Shown piece by piece: positions 16,390 through 24,129 of a stretch of DNA of 24,139 nucleotides. This DNA is from CAG-791 sp964386925 (lineage in GTDB: Bacteria > Bacillota > Clostridia > Lachnospirales > Lachnospiraceae). Position 1 is the first letter of the stretch, and the number at the start of each line of letters is the position of its first letter. The stretch is from the NCBI GenBank assembly GCA_964386925.1, contig CAYLUU010000033.1, positions 1-24,139 on the forward strand, read 5' to 3'. A program made the translations under genes and the position numbers. The notes beneath the pieces were generated by a model that saw only the letters and a list, made by a program, of their open reading frames with translations, was not told the DNA's origin and made no database searches.

Positions 16390-16489
16390 NNNNNNNNNNN
16401 NNNNNNNNNNNNNNNNNNNNNNNNNNNNNNNNNNNNNNNNNNNNNNNNNNNNNNNNNNNNNNNNNNNNNNNNNNNNNNNNNNNNNNNNN
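16390..16489. other. Scaffold gap 1 (100 N)
   Basis: Exactly 100 N, a placeholder length. The left flank ends in a 55-bp repeat and the right flank begins with the seven bases that follow that repeat at 16259-16265, so the flanks may be directly adjacent or separated by whole 131-bp repeat units. Reading frames drawn through the N run are not evidence of genes. Confidence 0.95.
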
Positions 16490-16514
16490 GGCGAAGAGAT
16501 AAAAAGGACAACGA

Positions 16515-16543
16515 TTGCGGGACCTTGCTGTGTCCTGTATAAT
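16515..16543 (+). promoter_or_regulatory. asp23-fakA promoter
   Basis: TTGCGG (16515-16520), a 17-nt spacer and a perfect TATAAT (16538-16543). It lies between the two gaps. Once the gap-2 duplication is collapsed, it is about 55 bp before the asp23 start. Confidence 0.65.
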
Positions 16544-16576
16544 GAGACTACTTGCGACCTGCAAGAAACAGCAAGA

Positions 16577-16786
16577 GAACAGGAAAGGAGCCTGGAATAT
16601 GAAGTCTTCTTCGATGAATACGCATATGGGGNNNNNNNNNNNNNNNNNNNNNNNNNNNNNNNNNNNNNNNNNNNNNNNNNNNNNNNNNNNNNNNNNNNNN
16701 NNNNNNNNNNNNNNNNNNNNNNNNNNNNNNNGAACAGGAAAGGAGCCTGGAATATGAAGTCTTCTTCGATGAATACGCATATGGGG
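16577..16786. other. Scaffold gap 2 (100 N) with 55-bp flanking overlap
   Basis: The 55 bp before the N run (16577-16631) are identical to the 55 bp after it (16732-16786). This is the signature of two contigs ending in the same 55-mer that were joined by a 100-N placeholder (16632-16731) instead of being merged. The duplicated block holds the asp23 ribosome binding site and first codons, so the ATG at 16599 is an artefact copy of that at 16754. Confidence 0.9.
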
Positions 16787-17116
16787 AATATCTCCATCGA
16801 CAATGAGGTAATTGCACAGTATGCAGGCAGTGTTGCCATGGAGAGCTTTGGCGTGGTCGGAATGGCCGGCGTAAATGTTCGCGATGGTGTATTCAGCCTT
16901 CTGAAAAAAGAATCTATGACGAGGGGCATCACTGTTTCGCTGACCCCCGAAGGAAAGCTCTGCATTGATTTTCACATTATTGTTTCTTACGGCGTGAATA
17001 TCCCGACCGTTGCAGATAATCTGATCGAGAGCGTGCGGTACAGAGTAGAAGAGTTTACCGGCCTGGAGATTGAGAAGATCAACATCTTCGTAGAGGGTGT
17101 TAAGGTCATTGACTGA
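16754..17116 (+). CDS. Asp23/Gls24 family envelope stress protein (YloU-like)
   Basis: A 120-residue cytosolic protein of the Asp23/Gls24 (DUF322) family, whose members sit at the membrane and are tied to envelope stress. The family pattern appears as GNISIDNEVIAQYAGSVAME, GVVGMAGVNVRDG, an LTPEGKLCIDFHIIVSYG strand pair, and VAYRVE-like helix then GLEIEKINIFVEGVKV. AGGAG (16741-16745) is 8 bases before the ATG. It overlaps the frame of fakA by one base (TGATG), the usual yloU-yloV operon. The first 33 bases also occur left of gap 2 as an assembly duplicate; the gene itself is intact. Despite the name it is unrelated to accessory Sec Asp proteins. Confidence 0.92.
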   Translation: MKSSSMNTHMGNISIDNEVIAQYAGSVAMESFGVVGMAGVNVRDGVFSLLKKESMTRGITVSLTPEGKLCIDFHIIVSYGVNIPTVADNLIESVRYRVEEFTGLEIEKINIFVEGVKVID

Positions 17117-17117
17117 T

Positions 17118-17123
17118 GGGAGG
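17118..17123 (+). promoter_or_regulatory. Ribosome binding site deciding the fakA start
   Basis: GGGAGG sits 10 bases before GTG 17134 but downstream of the other candidate, ATG 17116. It therefore favours the GTG start, which also gives an N-terminus typical of the family (MSTTAIEVQLLRKMF). Confidence 0.65.
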
Positions 17124-17133
17124 AACGCAGAAC

Positions 17134-18870
17134 GTGAGTACTACTGCTATAGAAGTACAGCTCCTGAGAAAGATGTTCCTGTGCGGAGCACAGAATCTGG
17201 AGTCGAACAAGGCATGGATTAATGAACTGAATGTATTCCCGGTTCCGGATGGCGATACGGGAACCAATATGAGCATGACGGTTGTTGCAGCTGCCCGCGA
17301 AGTGCTCGGGGTTGAAGATGCAGGTGATATGAAGAAGGTCTGCAAGGCCATTTCTTCCGGCTCTCTTCGGGGCGCCCGCGGTAATTCCGGTGTTATTCTG
17401 TCCCAGCTGCTGCGCGGATTCTGCAAGATCGTTCGTGACAGCGAGGGCATGGATGTTCCGATGTGTGCAGAAGCCTTTGAGAAGGCAGTTGAGACTGCCT
17501 ACAAGGCAGTTATGAAGCCGAAGGAAGGCACGATCCTGACGGTTGCCAAGGGCGCAGCAGAGAAGGCAAGAGAGCTGGCTAATGCCGGAGTGGAGGACTT
17601 TGATGAATTCATTCCGCAGGTAGTAGATTATGCGGAAGAAGTCCTTGCGAAAACACCGGACATGCTGCCGGTGCTCAAACAGGCCGGCGTTGTGGATTCC
17701 GGCGGACAGGGACTCCTGCAGCTGCTGAAGGGAGCCTATGAAGGCTATCAGGGCAAGGAATTCGACGAAGAAGCACTCCTGAATCCCGGTAAAGATAAGG
17801 GGGACGCAGAAGAGTCTTCGGCAGAAGAGAAAAAGGCCGGTGAGGAGCTCCGCTACGGATATGTAGTAACCTTTCGCGATGTGTTCACAAAGCCCTATAA
17901 TGACAAAATTGACCGCGATGTGTCGGCTTATATGAATACCATTGCGGACCAGATTGTTGTGATTCGCGATGAGAAGTCCATGACGGTTCAGCTCCATACC
18001 GACGATCCCGGATTGGTTCTGCAGAAGGCACTTCTCTATGGACAGCTGCAGCAGATTTCGGTTGTAAATCTGCGCGCAGGAGAGTCGTTTGAAGAGCTCA
18101 AAAAGGACGATACATCCGCTTTGGATGCAGCTGCGGAAACAGGCGCAAAGGCAGAGGAAAAGGCTGATTTTGATCCCTATGCGGCGCAGCTTACGGAAGA
18201 GATGCCGCATAAGGCCATCGGCATGATTGCGGTTTGTGCCGGCGATGGGCTGGCAGAGATCTTCCGCGGACTGGGTGTTGACTACGTCATCTCCGGCGGA
18301 CAGACCATGAATCCCAGCACGGAGGACATTCTGAACGCTGTGGATAAGGTGAATGCCGATGCGGTCTTCATTCTGCCCAATAACAAAAATATCATTCTCG
18401 CGGCCAATCAGGCGGCGGCCATCTCGGAGGATAAAAAGCTCGTTGTGATTCCGACCAAGACGGTTCCGCAGGGCATTACAGCAGCCATCAACTTCATTCC
18501 GGACCAGGATGTGGAGCTGAATGAGCAGACCATGACCGAGGAGATCGGCAAGGTTAAGAGTGCGGAAGTCACATATGCTGTGCGTGATACCGTCATTGAT
18601 GGAATTGAAATTCACGAGGGCAACATTATGTCCATCGGCGATGCCGGGATTCTGTGCGTCGGCGATGACAAGAATGCTACGACAGTGGATGCTCTGGCGA
18701 AGATGGCGGGAGATACCACAGAGCTGATCAGCATCTATTACGGCGCAGATGCAACAGAGGAAGAGGCAGAAGCTCTGCGCAGTGCGGTAGCAGAGAAATT
18801 CCCGAATGTTGATATCGAACTGCAGGCAGGCGGCCAGCCGGTGTATTACTACATCGTATCGGCAGAGTAA
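17134..18870 (+). CDS. fakA: Fatty acid kinase catalytic subunit FakA (DAK2/YloV family)
   Basis: FakA phosphorylates a fatty acid held by a DegV-type FakB protein, producing acyl-phosphate for phospholipid synthesis. The N-terminal DhaL/DAK2 nucleotide-binding domain shows NVFPVPDGDTGTNM (DGDTG at residues 39-43) and GSLRGARGNSGVILSQLLRG (about 77-95), with DSGGQGLLQLLKG near residue 190. The central and C-terminal parts match the YloV layout (FRGLGVDYVISGGQTMNPSTEDIL, then ILPNNKNIILAANQA). From GTG 17134 it has 578 residues. ATG 17116 would overlap the asp23 stop by one base but has no upstream ribosome site. A charged Ala/Glu-rich linker lies near residue 225-245. A terminator follows the stop. 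A likely FakB partner is encoded at 21156. Confidence 0.9.
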   Translation: MSTTAIEVQLLRKMFLCGAQNLESNKAWINELNVFPVPDGDTGTNMSMTVVAAAREVLGVEDAGDMKKVCKAISSGSLRGARGNSGVILSQLLRGFCKIVRDSEGMDVPMCAEAFEKAVETAYKAVMKPKEGTILTVAKGAAEKARELANAGVEDFDEFIPQVVDYAEEVLAKTPDMLPVLKQAGVVDSGGQGLLQLLKGAYEGYQGKEFDEEALLNPGKDKGDAEESSAEEKKAGEELRYGYVVTFRDVFTKPYNDKIDRDVSAYMNTIADQIVVIRDEKSMTVQLHTDDPGLVLQKALLYGQLQQISVVNLRAGESFEELKKDDTSALDAAAETGAKAEEKADFDPYAAQLTEEMPHKAIGMIAVCAGDGLAEIFRGLGVDYVISGGQTMNPSTEDILNAVDKVNADAVFILPNNKNIILAANQAAAISEDKKLVVIPTKTVPQGITAAINFIPDQDVELNEQTMTEEIGKVKSAEVTYAVRDTVIDGIEIHEGNIMSIGDAGILCVGDDKNATTVDALAKMAGDTTELISIYYGADATEEEAEALRSAVAEKFPNVDIELQAGGQPVYYYIVSAE

Positions 18871-18900
18871 TCGGCAGGCGATGGTATGAGAACGTGAAGT

Positions 18901-18937
18901 ACGACTGGGGACGGAGGAATCCGCCCCCAGTCGTTTT
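18901..18937 (+). terminator. Rho-independent terminator after fakA
   Basis: ACGACTGGGG (18901-18910) pairs with CCCCAGTCGT (18925-18934), extended by CGG/CCG past one A-C mismatch, loop AGGAAT, followed by TTTTCGTT. It ends the asp23-fakA unit. It also shows that the open frame upstream of recG from GTG 18894 is not the true recG N-terminus. Confidence 0.88.
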
Positions 18938-18986
18938 CGTTCTCACTGCAGTGCGGTACTTGTACAGCGATACGGACCGAGAAGAC

Positions 18987-21014
18987 ATGATTACACGAGA
19001 CAGCGAACTGACACAGCTAAAAGGTGTCGGCGACAAAACAGCACAGCTATATTACGCAAAGGGAATCCGAACAGTGGGAGAGCTGCTGGATTTTTATCCT
19101 CGCGATTACGATTATTTCACGGCTCCGGTTACTGTGAGCCAGCTCCGGCACGGTGAAATGGCGGCGGTAAAGCTCACCATACTGGGAACCGGGCGGACAG
19201 CCTTTGCCGGCAGATACCGCATCACGAGCTTTCACGCAGCGGATGAGACGGGAGAGATCCGGATCACCTATTTCAACATGCCGTTTCTCGTGAAAACGCT
19301 GCCGGCAGGAAGTCAGCACATATTCCGGGGAATGGTAAAGAGCTTTAAGAACGGGAGTCTCCAACTGGACCAGCCGACGGTATACACATTGCAGGAATAC
19401 GACTGCCTTGTGAATACATACCTCCCGAGATACAGCCTCTCAAAGGGACTGAAGAACGGGGCGGTAATCAAACTGATGCGAAAGGCACTGGAGAGCTGCC
19501 GACTGCCGGAAGAGGATCTGCCAAAGGAGGATCTGCAGCGCCTGGATCTGATGGAAGAGAAAGCAGCTGTGCAGTGCATCCATTTCCCCAAGAACCGGGA
19601 AGAGCTGATCGGTTCCCGGAATCGAAAGGTATTCGATGAGTTTCTGTCTTTTCTTTTGACGATTCGGAGGCAGCAAAAAGAAGAACAGGCACTCGTCAAC
19701 AGCCGGCCGCTCCTGCCAAGCGCAGAGACGGGGCGGCTCCTGGAGGAGCTGCCATATGAGCTGACCGATTCTCAGAAGAGAGCCTGGAAAGAAATCGAAG
19801 GGGACCTGACAGGCGGGACCGTGATGAACCGGCTTCTGCAGGGGGATGTCGGCAGCGGCAAGACGATTCTGGCCTTTCTGGGCCTGCTCTTATGTGCTGC
19901 GAATGGCAGGCAGGGAGCACTGATGGCACCGACGGAGGTGCTGGCAGAACAGCATATGAAGGATCTGACGGAAATGAGTCATCGTTATCATCTGCCCATT
20001 CATCCGGTGCTGCTGACAGGTGCCGTGACCGGCAAAGCAAGACGGGCGGCCATGGAAGCAATCCGAAGCGGGGAAGCCAATGCGGTCATCGGTACGCATG
20101 CGCTGATACAGGATCCGGTGGAATACCGGGATCTGGCCCTGGTGATTACGGATGAGCAGCATCGATTCGGTGTTCGGCAGAGGGAAGCACTGGCAGGAAA
20201 AGGCGAGACCACGCCGGTACTCGTTATGAGCGCCACGCCCATCCCGCGTACGCTGTCTATTATTCTCTATGGAGACCTGCAGGTGAGCCGGCTGACGGAG
20301 CTTCCGAAAAACCGACTTCCCATCAAAAATCTCGCAGCTCCTGCCAGTGACCGAGGGAAAATGTACCGATTCATTCTCGGAGAGCTGTCCAAGGGGCGGC
20401 AGGCCTATGTAATCTGCCCGGCCGTGGAGGAAAGCGGCCTGGAGCAGATGGAGAACGTGACAGATTATGCAGAGAATCTGCGGAAAACATTGCCGCAGAC
20501 CATCCGGATTGAATCCCTGAACGGACGCATGAAGCCGGCAGAGAAGAACCGGATCATGGCGGCGTTTGCAAGTCATGACATTGATATTCTTGTTTCCACA
20601 ACGGTTATTGAAGTGGGAATCAATGTGCCGAATGCAACCTGCATCCTGATCGAAAATGCCGAACGTTTCGGATTGTCCCAGCTGCACCAGCTGCGGGGAC
20701 GCGTCGGTAGGGGATGCGAACAGTCCTATTGCATGTTCCTGTATTCCGAGAATCAGAAGGAAAAGCCAAAGCGCCTGGCGATTCTGGAGAAAACCAACAA
20801 TGGCTTTGAGGTCGCGGAACAGGACCTGAAGCTGCGCGGACCCGGAGACATGTTCGGCATCCGGCAAAGCGGAGAGATGGGATTTCGGCTGGCAGATATC
20901 TATGAGGACGCAGACATTCTGACGAAGGCATCGAATTATGCGGATGAAGTTCTGAAGCGGGATTCGAATTTCACCTTTGCCGGGCAGAAGCAGGTGGATT
21001 TCAGGAGCATCTGA
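18987..21014 (+). CDS. recG: ATP-dependent DNA helicase RecG
   Basis: RecG is a superfamily 2 helicase that remodels stalled replication forks and branched DNA. The 675-residue product has an N-terminal wedge domain (LTQLKGVGDKTAQLYYAKGI, OB-fold TILGTGRTAFAGRYRITSFHA) and helicase motifs: Walker A GDVGSGKT (286-293), APTEVLAEQH, DEQH (389-392), MSATPIPRTL, then VEVGINVPNA, ENAERFGLSQLHQLRGRVGRG and the C-terminal KLRGPGDMFGIRQSG. The start ATG 18987 gives the canonical MITRDSELTQLKGVG start. The in-frame GTG 18894 would place the fakA terminator inside the coding region. Length is near the norm. The ribosome site is weak. Confidence 0.96.
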   Translation: MITRDSELTQLKGVGDKTAQLYYAKGIRTVGELLDFYPRDYDYFTAPVTVSQLRHGEMAAVKLTILGTGRTAFAGRYRITSFHAADETGEIRITYFNMPFLVKTLPAGSQHIFRGMVKSFKNGSLQLDQPTVYTLQEYDCLVNTYLPRYSLSKGLKNGAVIKLMRKALESCRLPEEDLPKEDLQRLDLMEEKAAVQCIHFPKNREELIGSRNRKVFDEFLSFLLTIRRQQKEEQALVNSRPLLPSAETGRLLEELPYELTDSQKRAWKEIEGDLTGGTVMNRLLQGDVGSGKTILAFLGLLLCAANGRQGALMAPTEVLAEQHMKDLTEMSHRYHLPIHPVLLTGAVTGKARRAAMEAIRSGEANAVIGTHALIQDPVEYRDLALVITDEQHRFGVRQREALAGKGETTPVLVMSATPIPRTLSIILYGDLQVSRLTELPKNRLPIKNLAAPASDRGKMYRFILGELSKGRQAYVICPAVEESGLEQMENVTDYAENLRKTLPQTIRIESLNGRMKPAEKNRIMAAFASHDIDILVSTTVIEVGINVPNATCILIENAERFGLSQLHQLRGRVGRGCEQSYCMFLYSENQKEKPKRLAILEKTNNGFEVAEQDLKLRGPGDMFGIRQSGEMGFRLADIYEDADILTKASNYADEVLKRDSNFTFAGQKQVDFRSI

Positions 21015-21032
21015 GAGTAAAACCGGATGGAC

Positions 21033-21061
21033 TTGCACAGAATCCGGATTCCACGTAAAAT
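21033..21061 (+). promoter_or_regulatory. Putative degV promoter with palindrome in the spacer
   Basis: TTGCAC (21033-21038), a 17-nt spacer and TAAAAT (21056-21061) lie about 95 bp before the degV start. The spacer contains the 12-bp perfect palindrome GAATCCGGATTC (21040-21051), suitable as a repressor operator. The palindrome also pairs partly with CCGGAT just upstream, so a role in recG transcript end formation is possible. Confidence 0.45.
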
Positions 21062-21143
21062 CAAGTCTGTGTGTCTGACAATAAGGCACCGGATTTCAAA
21101 AAGATTCATCCGCGGTAACAAGATGTGCAAAACGGATGTTTAT

Positions 21144-21148
21144 GGAGG
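21144..21148 (+). promoter_or_regulatory. Ribosome binding site deciding the degV start
   Basis: GGAGG lies 7 bases before ATG 21156. The frame is open back to 21027, but only this start has a proper ribosome site and gives the canonical MAKVAIVTDSGSG N-terminus. Confidence 0.85.
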
Positions 21149-21155
21149 TTATGTT

Positions 21156-22037
21156 ATGGCAAAGGTAGCGATTGTAACAGACAGCGGCAGCGGCATTACA
21201 CTGGCACAGGCTGCAGAGATGGGAGTTGGACTGGTCTGCAATCCTTTTATGTTCGGTGATAATGAGAAGTCCTATTTTGAAGATATCAACCTGACGAGAG
21301 AGGAATTCTTTGAACGGTTGGCAGGAGGAGAGGCTGTGCATACTTCTCAGCCCTCCCCGGTGGATGTGCTGAAGGTATGGGACAAGATGCTGGAGGATCA
21401 CGAGGAGGTCGTTTACATTCCGATGTCCTCCGGACTGTCCGGCTCCTGCCAGTCGGCGATGATGCTGTCAGCTGATTATGAGGGCAAGGTTGAGGTTGTG
21501 AACAACCAGAGAATCTCCGTAACCCAGAGACGCTCGGTGCAGGATGCGCTGGAGATGGCCGAGAAAGGCTGGACGGCAAAGGAGATTAAGGACAAGCTCG
21601 AGGAAGTGAAATTCGATCAGAGTATTTACATCATGGTAGATACCCTGACGTATCTTAAGCGCGGCGGACGGATCACCCCGGCAGCAGCTGCCATCGGAAC
21701 GCTGCTCCGGATTAAGCCGGTGCTGAAGATTTTCGGTGAGAAGCTGGATGCCTTTGCGAAAGCCAGAACCGTGCAGCAGGCCCGCACCATGATGATCAAT
21801 GCGATGAAGAGTGACTGCGAGAAGCTCTATGGCGGTACGGAGAACGTGTGGCTGTATGCTGTAGAGTCCAAAACACCGGATTTTGCATCCTGGTCGGCAC
21901 AGGTAAAGGAGGCATTCCCGGATCATCTCGTGGAAGAGGATCGTTTGCCCTCTGTTATCAATTGCCACATCGGCGAGGGGGCACTGGCTATTGCCTGCTC
22001 CAGAAAGCTGGAGATTGAGGATAGAACCAATCGTTAG
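21156..22037 (+). CDS. DegV family fatty-acid-binding protein (FakB-type)
   Basis: DegV proteins bind a fatty acid in a deep pocket; FakB members present it to FakA for phosphorylation. The 293-residue product shows the family N-terminus VAIVTDSGSGIT, the TSQPSP motif (near residue 66), YIPMSSGLSGSCQSA, and the C-terminal domain with TLTYLKRGGRITPAAAAIGTLLRIKPVLKI. Length fits the usual 280-295. It has its own ribosome site and probably its own promoter. FakA is encoded about 2.3 kb upstream, with only recG between, supporting a FakB role. Chain-length or saturation preference cannot be told. Confidence 0.9.
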   Translation: MAKVAIVTDSGSGITLAQAAEMGVGLVCNPFMFGDNEKSYFEDINLTREEFFERLAGGEAVHTSQPSPVDVLKVWDKMLEDHEEVVYIPMSSGLSGSCQSAMMLSADYEGKVEVVNNQRISVTQRRSVQDALEMAEKGWTAKEIKDKLEEVKFDQSIYIMVDTLTYLKRGGRITPAAAAIGTLLRIKPVLKIFGEKLDAFAKARTVQQARTMMINAMKSDCEKLYGGTENVWLYAVESKTPDFASWSAQVKEAFPDHLVEEDRLPSVINCHIGEGALAIACSRKLEIEDRTNR

Positions 22038-22068
22038 GGGAACGCTGATTTAATCAGCGTTTCCTTAG
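22038..22068 (+). terminator. Terminator-like hairpin after degV
   Basis: GGG plus AACGCTGA (22038-22048) pairs with TCAGCGTT plus TCC (22054-22064), 11 bp with one G-U and a TTTAA loop, directly after the degV stop. The following bases TTAGAA are a poor U-tract, so it may be a weak terminator or an mRNA 3'-end stabiliser. Confidence 0.65.
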
Positions 22069-22110
22069 AAAGAGCGTATCGATTTGGAGCTAAGCTGTGC
22101 AGCAGACTTT

Positions 22111-22139
22111 TTGGCAGACGGGTTCTGAATCGTTACAAT
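22111..22139 (+). promoter_or_regulatory. gyrB/parE promoter
   Basis: TTGGCA (22111-22116), a 17-nt spacer and TACAAT (22134-22139), each five of six matches to consensus. The start codon is 65 bp downstream, leaving a leader of about 58 nt in which I see only a weak GAAGG/CCTTC hairpin. Confidence 0.75.
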
Positions 22140-22203
22140 GAATAACCAAGAGGGAAGGGTGAAAATACCTTCACTATAGCAGCATCTGCACAAGGGGAGT
22201 TTC

Positions 22204-24129
22204 ATGGCAGAAAGTACGCAATATAACGCATCGAGCATTCGGGTTCTGGAGGGACTGGAGGCGGTCCGGACAAGACCCGGAATGTATATCGGCAGCACCT
22301 CAACGAGAGGCTTGAATCATCTGATCTATGAGATCGTGGACAACTCTGTGGATGAGCATCTGGCCGGCTACTGCGACACCATTCAGGTGACGCTGGAGGC
22401 GGATGGCTCCTGCACTGTAGCCGATAATGGGCGCGGTATCCCGATTGATATGCACGAAAAAGGTGTCTCTGCGGAGCGTGTTGTTTTCACAACGCTTCAT
22501 GCGGGAGGCAAGTTCGACAACAAAGCCTATGCGACCTCCGGCGGTCTGCACGGTGTAGGCTCTTCGGTTGTCAATGCACTGTCCGAGCACATGACGGTGC
22601 AGGTGCGCAAGGGCGGCTGCGTTTATGAGGATAAATATCGTCAGGGCCAGCCGGATCAGGAGCTGGTGAACGGACTGCTCCCCGTTGTCGGGAAATCAAA
22701 AATATCCGGAACCACCATTAATTTCCTCCCGGACCCGACCATCTTCGAGAAGACCAGATTCAAGGAGGAGGACATCAAATCCCGCCTGCATGAGACCACC
22801 TATCTCAATCCGAAGCTGACCATTGTCTATGAGGATAAGCGGCCTGGAACACAGGAGCAGATTACCTTCCATGAACCGGATGGCATTTCCGGCTTTGTGC
22901 GGGAATTGAACAAGTCTGACGAGACCGTGACGGATGTCATTTATTTCAGCGGACGGTATGAGAATATTGAAGTGGAGTGCGCCTTTCAGTATATCCGTGA
23001 CTTCCGTGAGGAGATCATGGGCTTTTGCAATAACATCTATAACTCCGAGGGCGGAACTCACCTGACCGGTTTTAAAACGGCTTTCACGCAGGTTATCAAC
23101 GGCTATGCAAGAGAGCTGGGAACGCTGAAGGAAAAAGATGTCAACTATACCGGCGCAGATGTCCGGAACGGCATGACAGCGATTGTGGCGGTGAAGCACC
23201 CGGATCCGCGGTTCGAAGGACAGACCAAGACAAAACTGGACAATCCGGACGCCTCCAAGGCCGTGTCGCAGGTGACAACGGATGAGGCAACGCACTTTTT
23301 TGACCGCAATCTGGAACAGCTGAAGGCTGTCATCGAATGCGCAGAGCGGGCGGCGAAGATTCGTAAATCCGAGGCCAAGGCCAAAACGAACATGCTGGTG
23401 AAGCCGAAGTTCTCCTTCGACTCCAACGGCAAGCTTTCCAACTGTGAATCCCGCGACGCATCGCAGTGCGAGATCTTCATTGTAGAGGGTGACTCTGCAG
23501 GCGGCTCGGCCAAGATGGCCCGCAATCGTATGTTCCAGGCTATCCTGCCGATTCGAGGCAAGATTCTGAACGTTGAGAAGGCTTCCATGGATAAGGTACT
23601 GGCGAATGCCGAGATCAAATCCATGATCAATGCCTTCGGCTGCGGATTCTCGGAAGGGTACGGTCAGGATTTTGATATCAGCAAGCTTCGGTACGACAAG
23701 ATCATTATCATGGCCGATGCCGACGTCGACGGCGCACACATTTCTACGCTGCTGCTGACGCTGTTCTATCGGTTTATGCCGGACCTGATCTACGAAGGAC
23801 ACGTATACGTGGCGATGCCGCCGCTGTATAAGGTGGTTCCGAAGAAAAAAGGCGAAGAGGGCGAGTATCTGTACGACGATGCTGCACTGGCCAAATACCG
23901 CAAGACACACAGCGGCTTCACGCTGCAGCGGTACAAGGGACTTGGTGAGATGGATCCCGCCCAGCTGTGGGAGACGACACTGGATCCGGCAAGACGCCGC
24001 CTTCGCAAGATCCAGATTGACGACGGACGTATGGCCTCGGAGATGACGGGACTGCTCATGGGCACCGATGTTCCGCCCAGACGCGATTATATCCACGCAC
24101 ATGCAACCGATGCAGAGCTGGATGTATAA
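22204..24129 (+). CDS. Type IIA topoisomerase ATPase subunit (GyrB/ParE)
   Basis: This is the ATP-binding and TOPRIM subunit of DNA gyrase or topoisomerase IV, 641 residues and complete. The GHKL ATPase domain shows EIVDNSVDEHLAGY (near 43-56), DNGRGIPID, and TSGGLHGVGSSVVNALS. The TOPRIM domain has EGDSAGG (from E428), PIRGKILNVEKA, and the metal-binding DADVD (D505, D507, D509). The C-terminus has LQRYKGLGEMDPAQLWETT. No 170-residue insert of the proteobacterial GyrB type is present. GGGGAG lies before the ATG. Clostridia usually keep gyrB beside dnaA-recF; this copy lies elsewhere, so it may be the topo IV subunit or a second gyrB. The partner gene (parC/gyrA) would be expected just past the window. 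Confidence 0.93.
   Translation: MAESTQYNASSIRVLEGLEAVRTRPGMYIGSTSTRGLNHLIYEIVDNSVDEHLAGYCDTIQVTLEADGSCTVADNGRGIPIDMHEKGVSAERVVFTTLHAGGKFDNKAYATSGGLHGVGSSVVNALSEHMTVQVRKGGCVYEDKYRQGQPDQELVNGLLPVVGKSKISGTTINFLPDPTIFEKTRFKEEDIKSRLHETTYLNPKLTIVYEDKRPGTQEQITFHEPDGISGFVRELNKSDETVTDVIYFSGRYENIEVECAFQYIRDFREEIMGFCNNIYNSEGGTHLTGFKTAFTQVINGYARELGTLKEKDVNYTGADVRNGMTAIVAVKHPDPRFEGQTKTKLDNPDASKAVSQVTTDEATHFFDRNLEQLKAVIECAERAAKIRKSEAKAKTNMLVKPKFSFDSNGKLSNCESRDASQCEIFIVEGDSAGGSAKMARNRMFQAILPIRGKILNVEKASMDKVLANAEIKSMINAFGCGFSEGYGQDFDISKLRYDKIIIMADADVDGAHISTLLLTLFYRFMPDLIYEGHVYVAMPPLYKVVPKKKGEEGEYLYDDAALAKYRKTHSGFTLQRYKGLGEMDPAQLWETTLDPARRRLRKIQIDDGRMASEMTGLLMGTDVPPRRDYIHAHATDAELDV

Noticed and set aside
16280..16975. 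Open frames running through the N gaps on both strands
   Set aside because: They exist only because N codons are read as X, and they include a duplicated contig end; no family is visible except asp23 starting at 16754.
16987..18615. Long open frame on the minus strand opposite fakA
   Set aside because: It is an exact antisense shadow of a well-supported gene and has no recognisable domain or ribosome site; such shadows follow from codon bias.
19890..21089. Minus-strand open frame opposite recG
   Set aside because: It mirrors helicase motifs on the plus strand and has no independent features.
22696..24102. Long minus-strand open frame opposite the GyrB/ParE gene
   Set aside because: Antisense shadow of a strongly conserved gene with no protein motif of its own.
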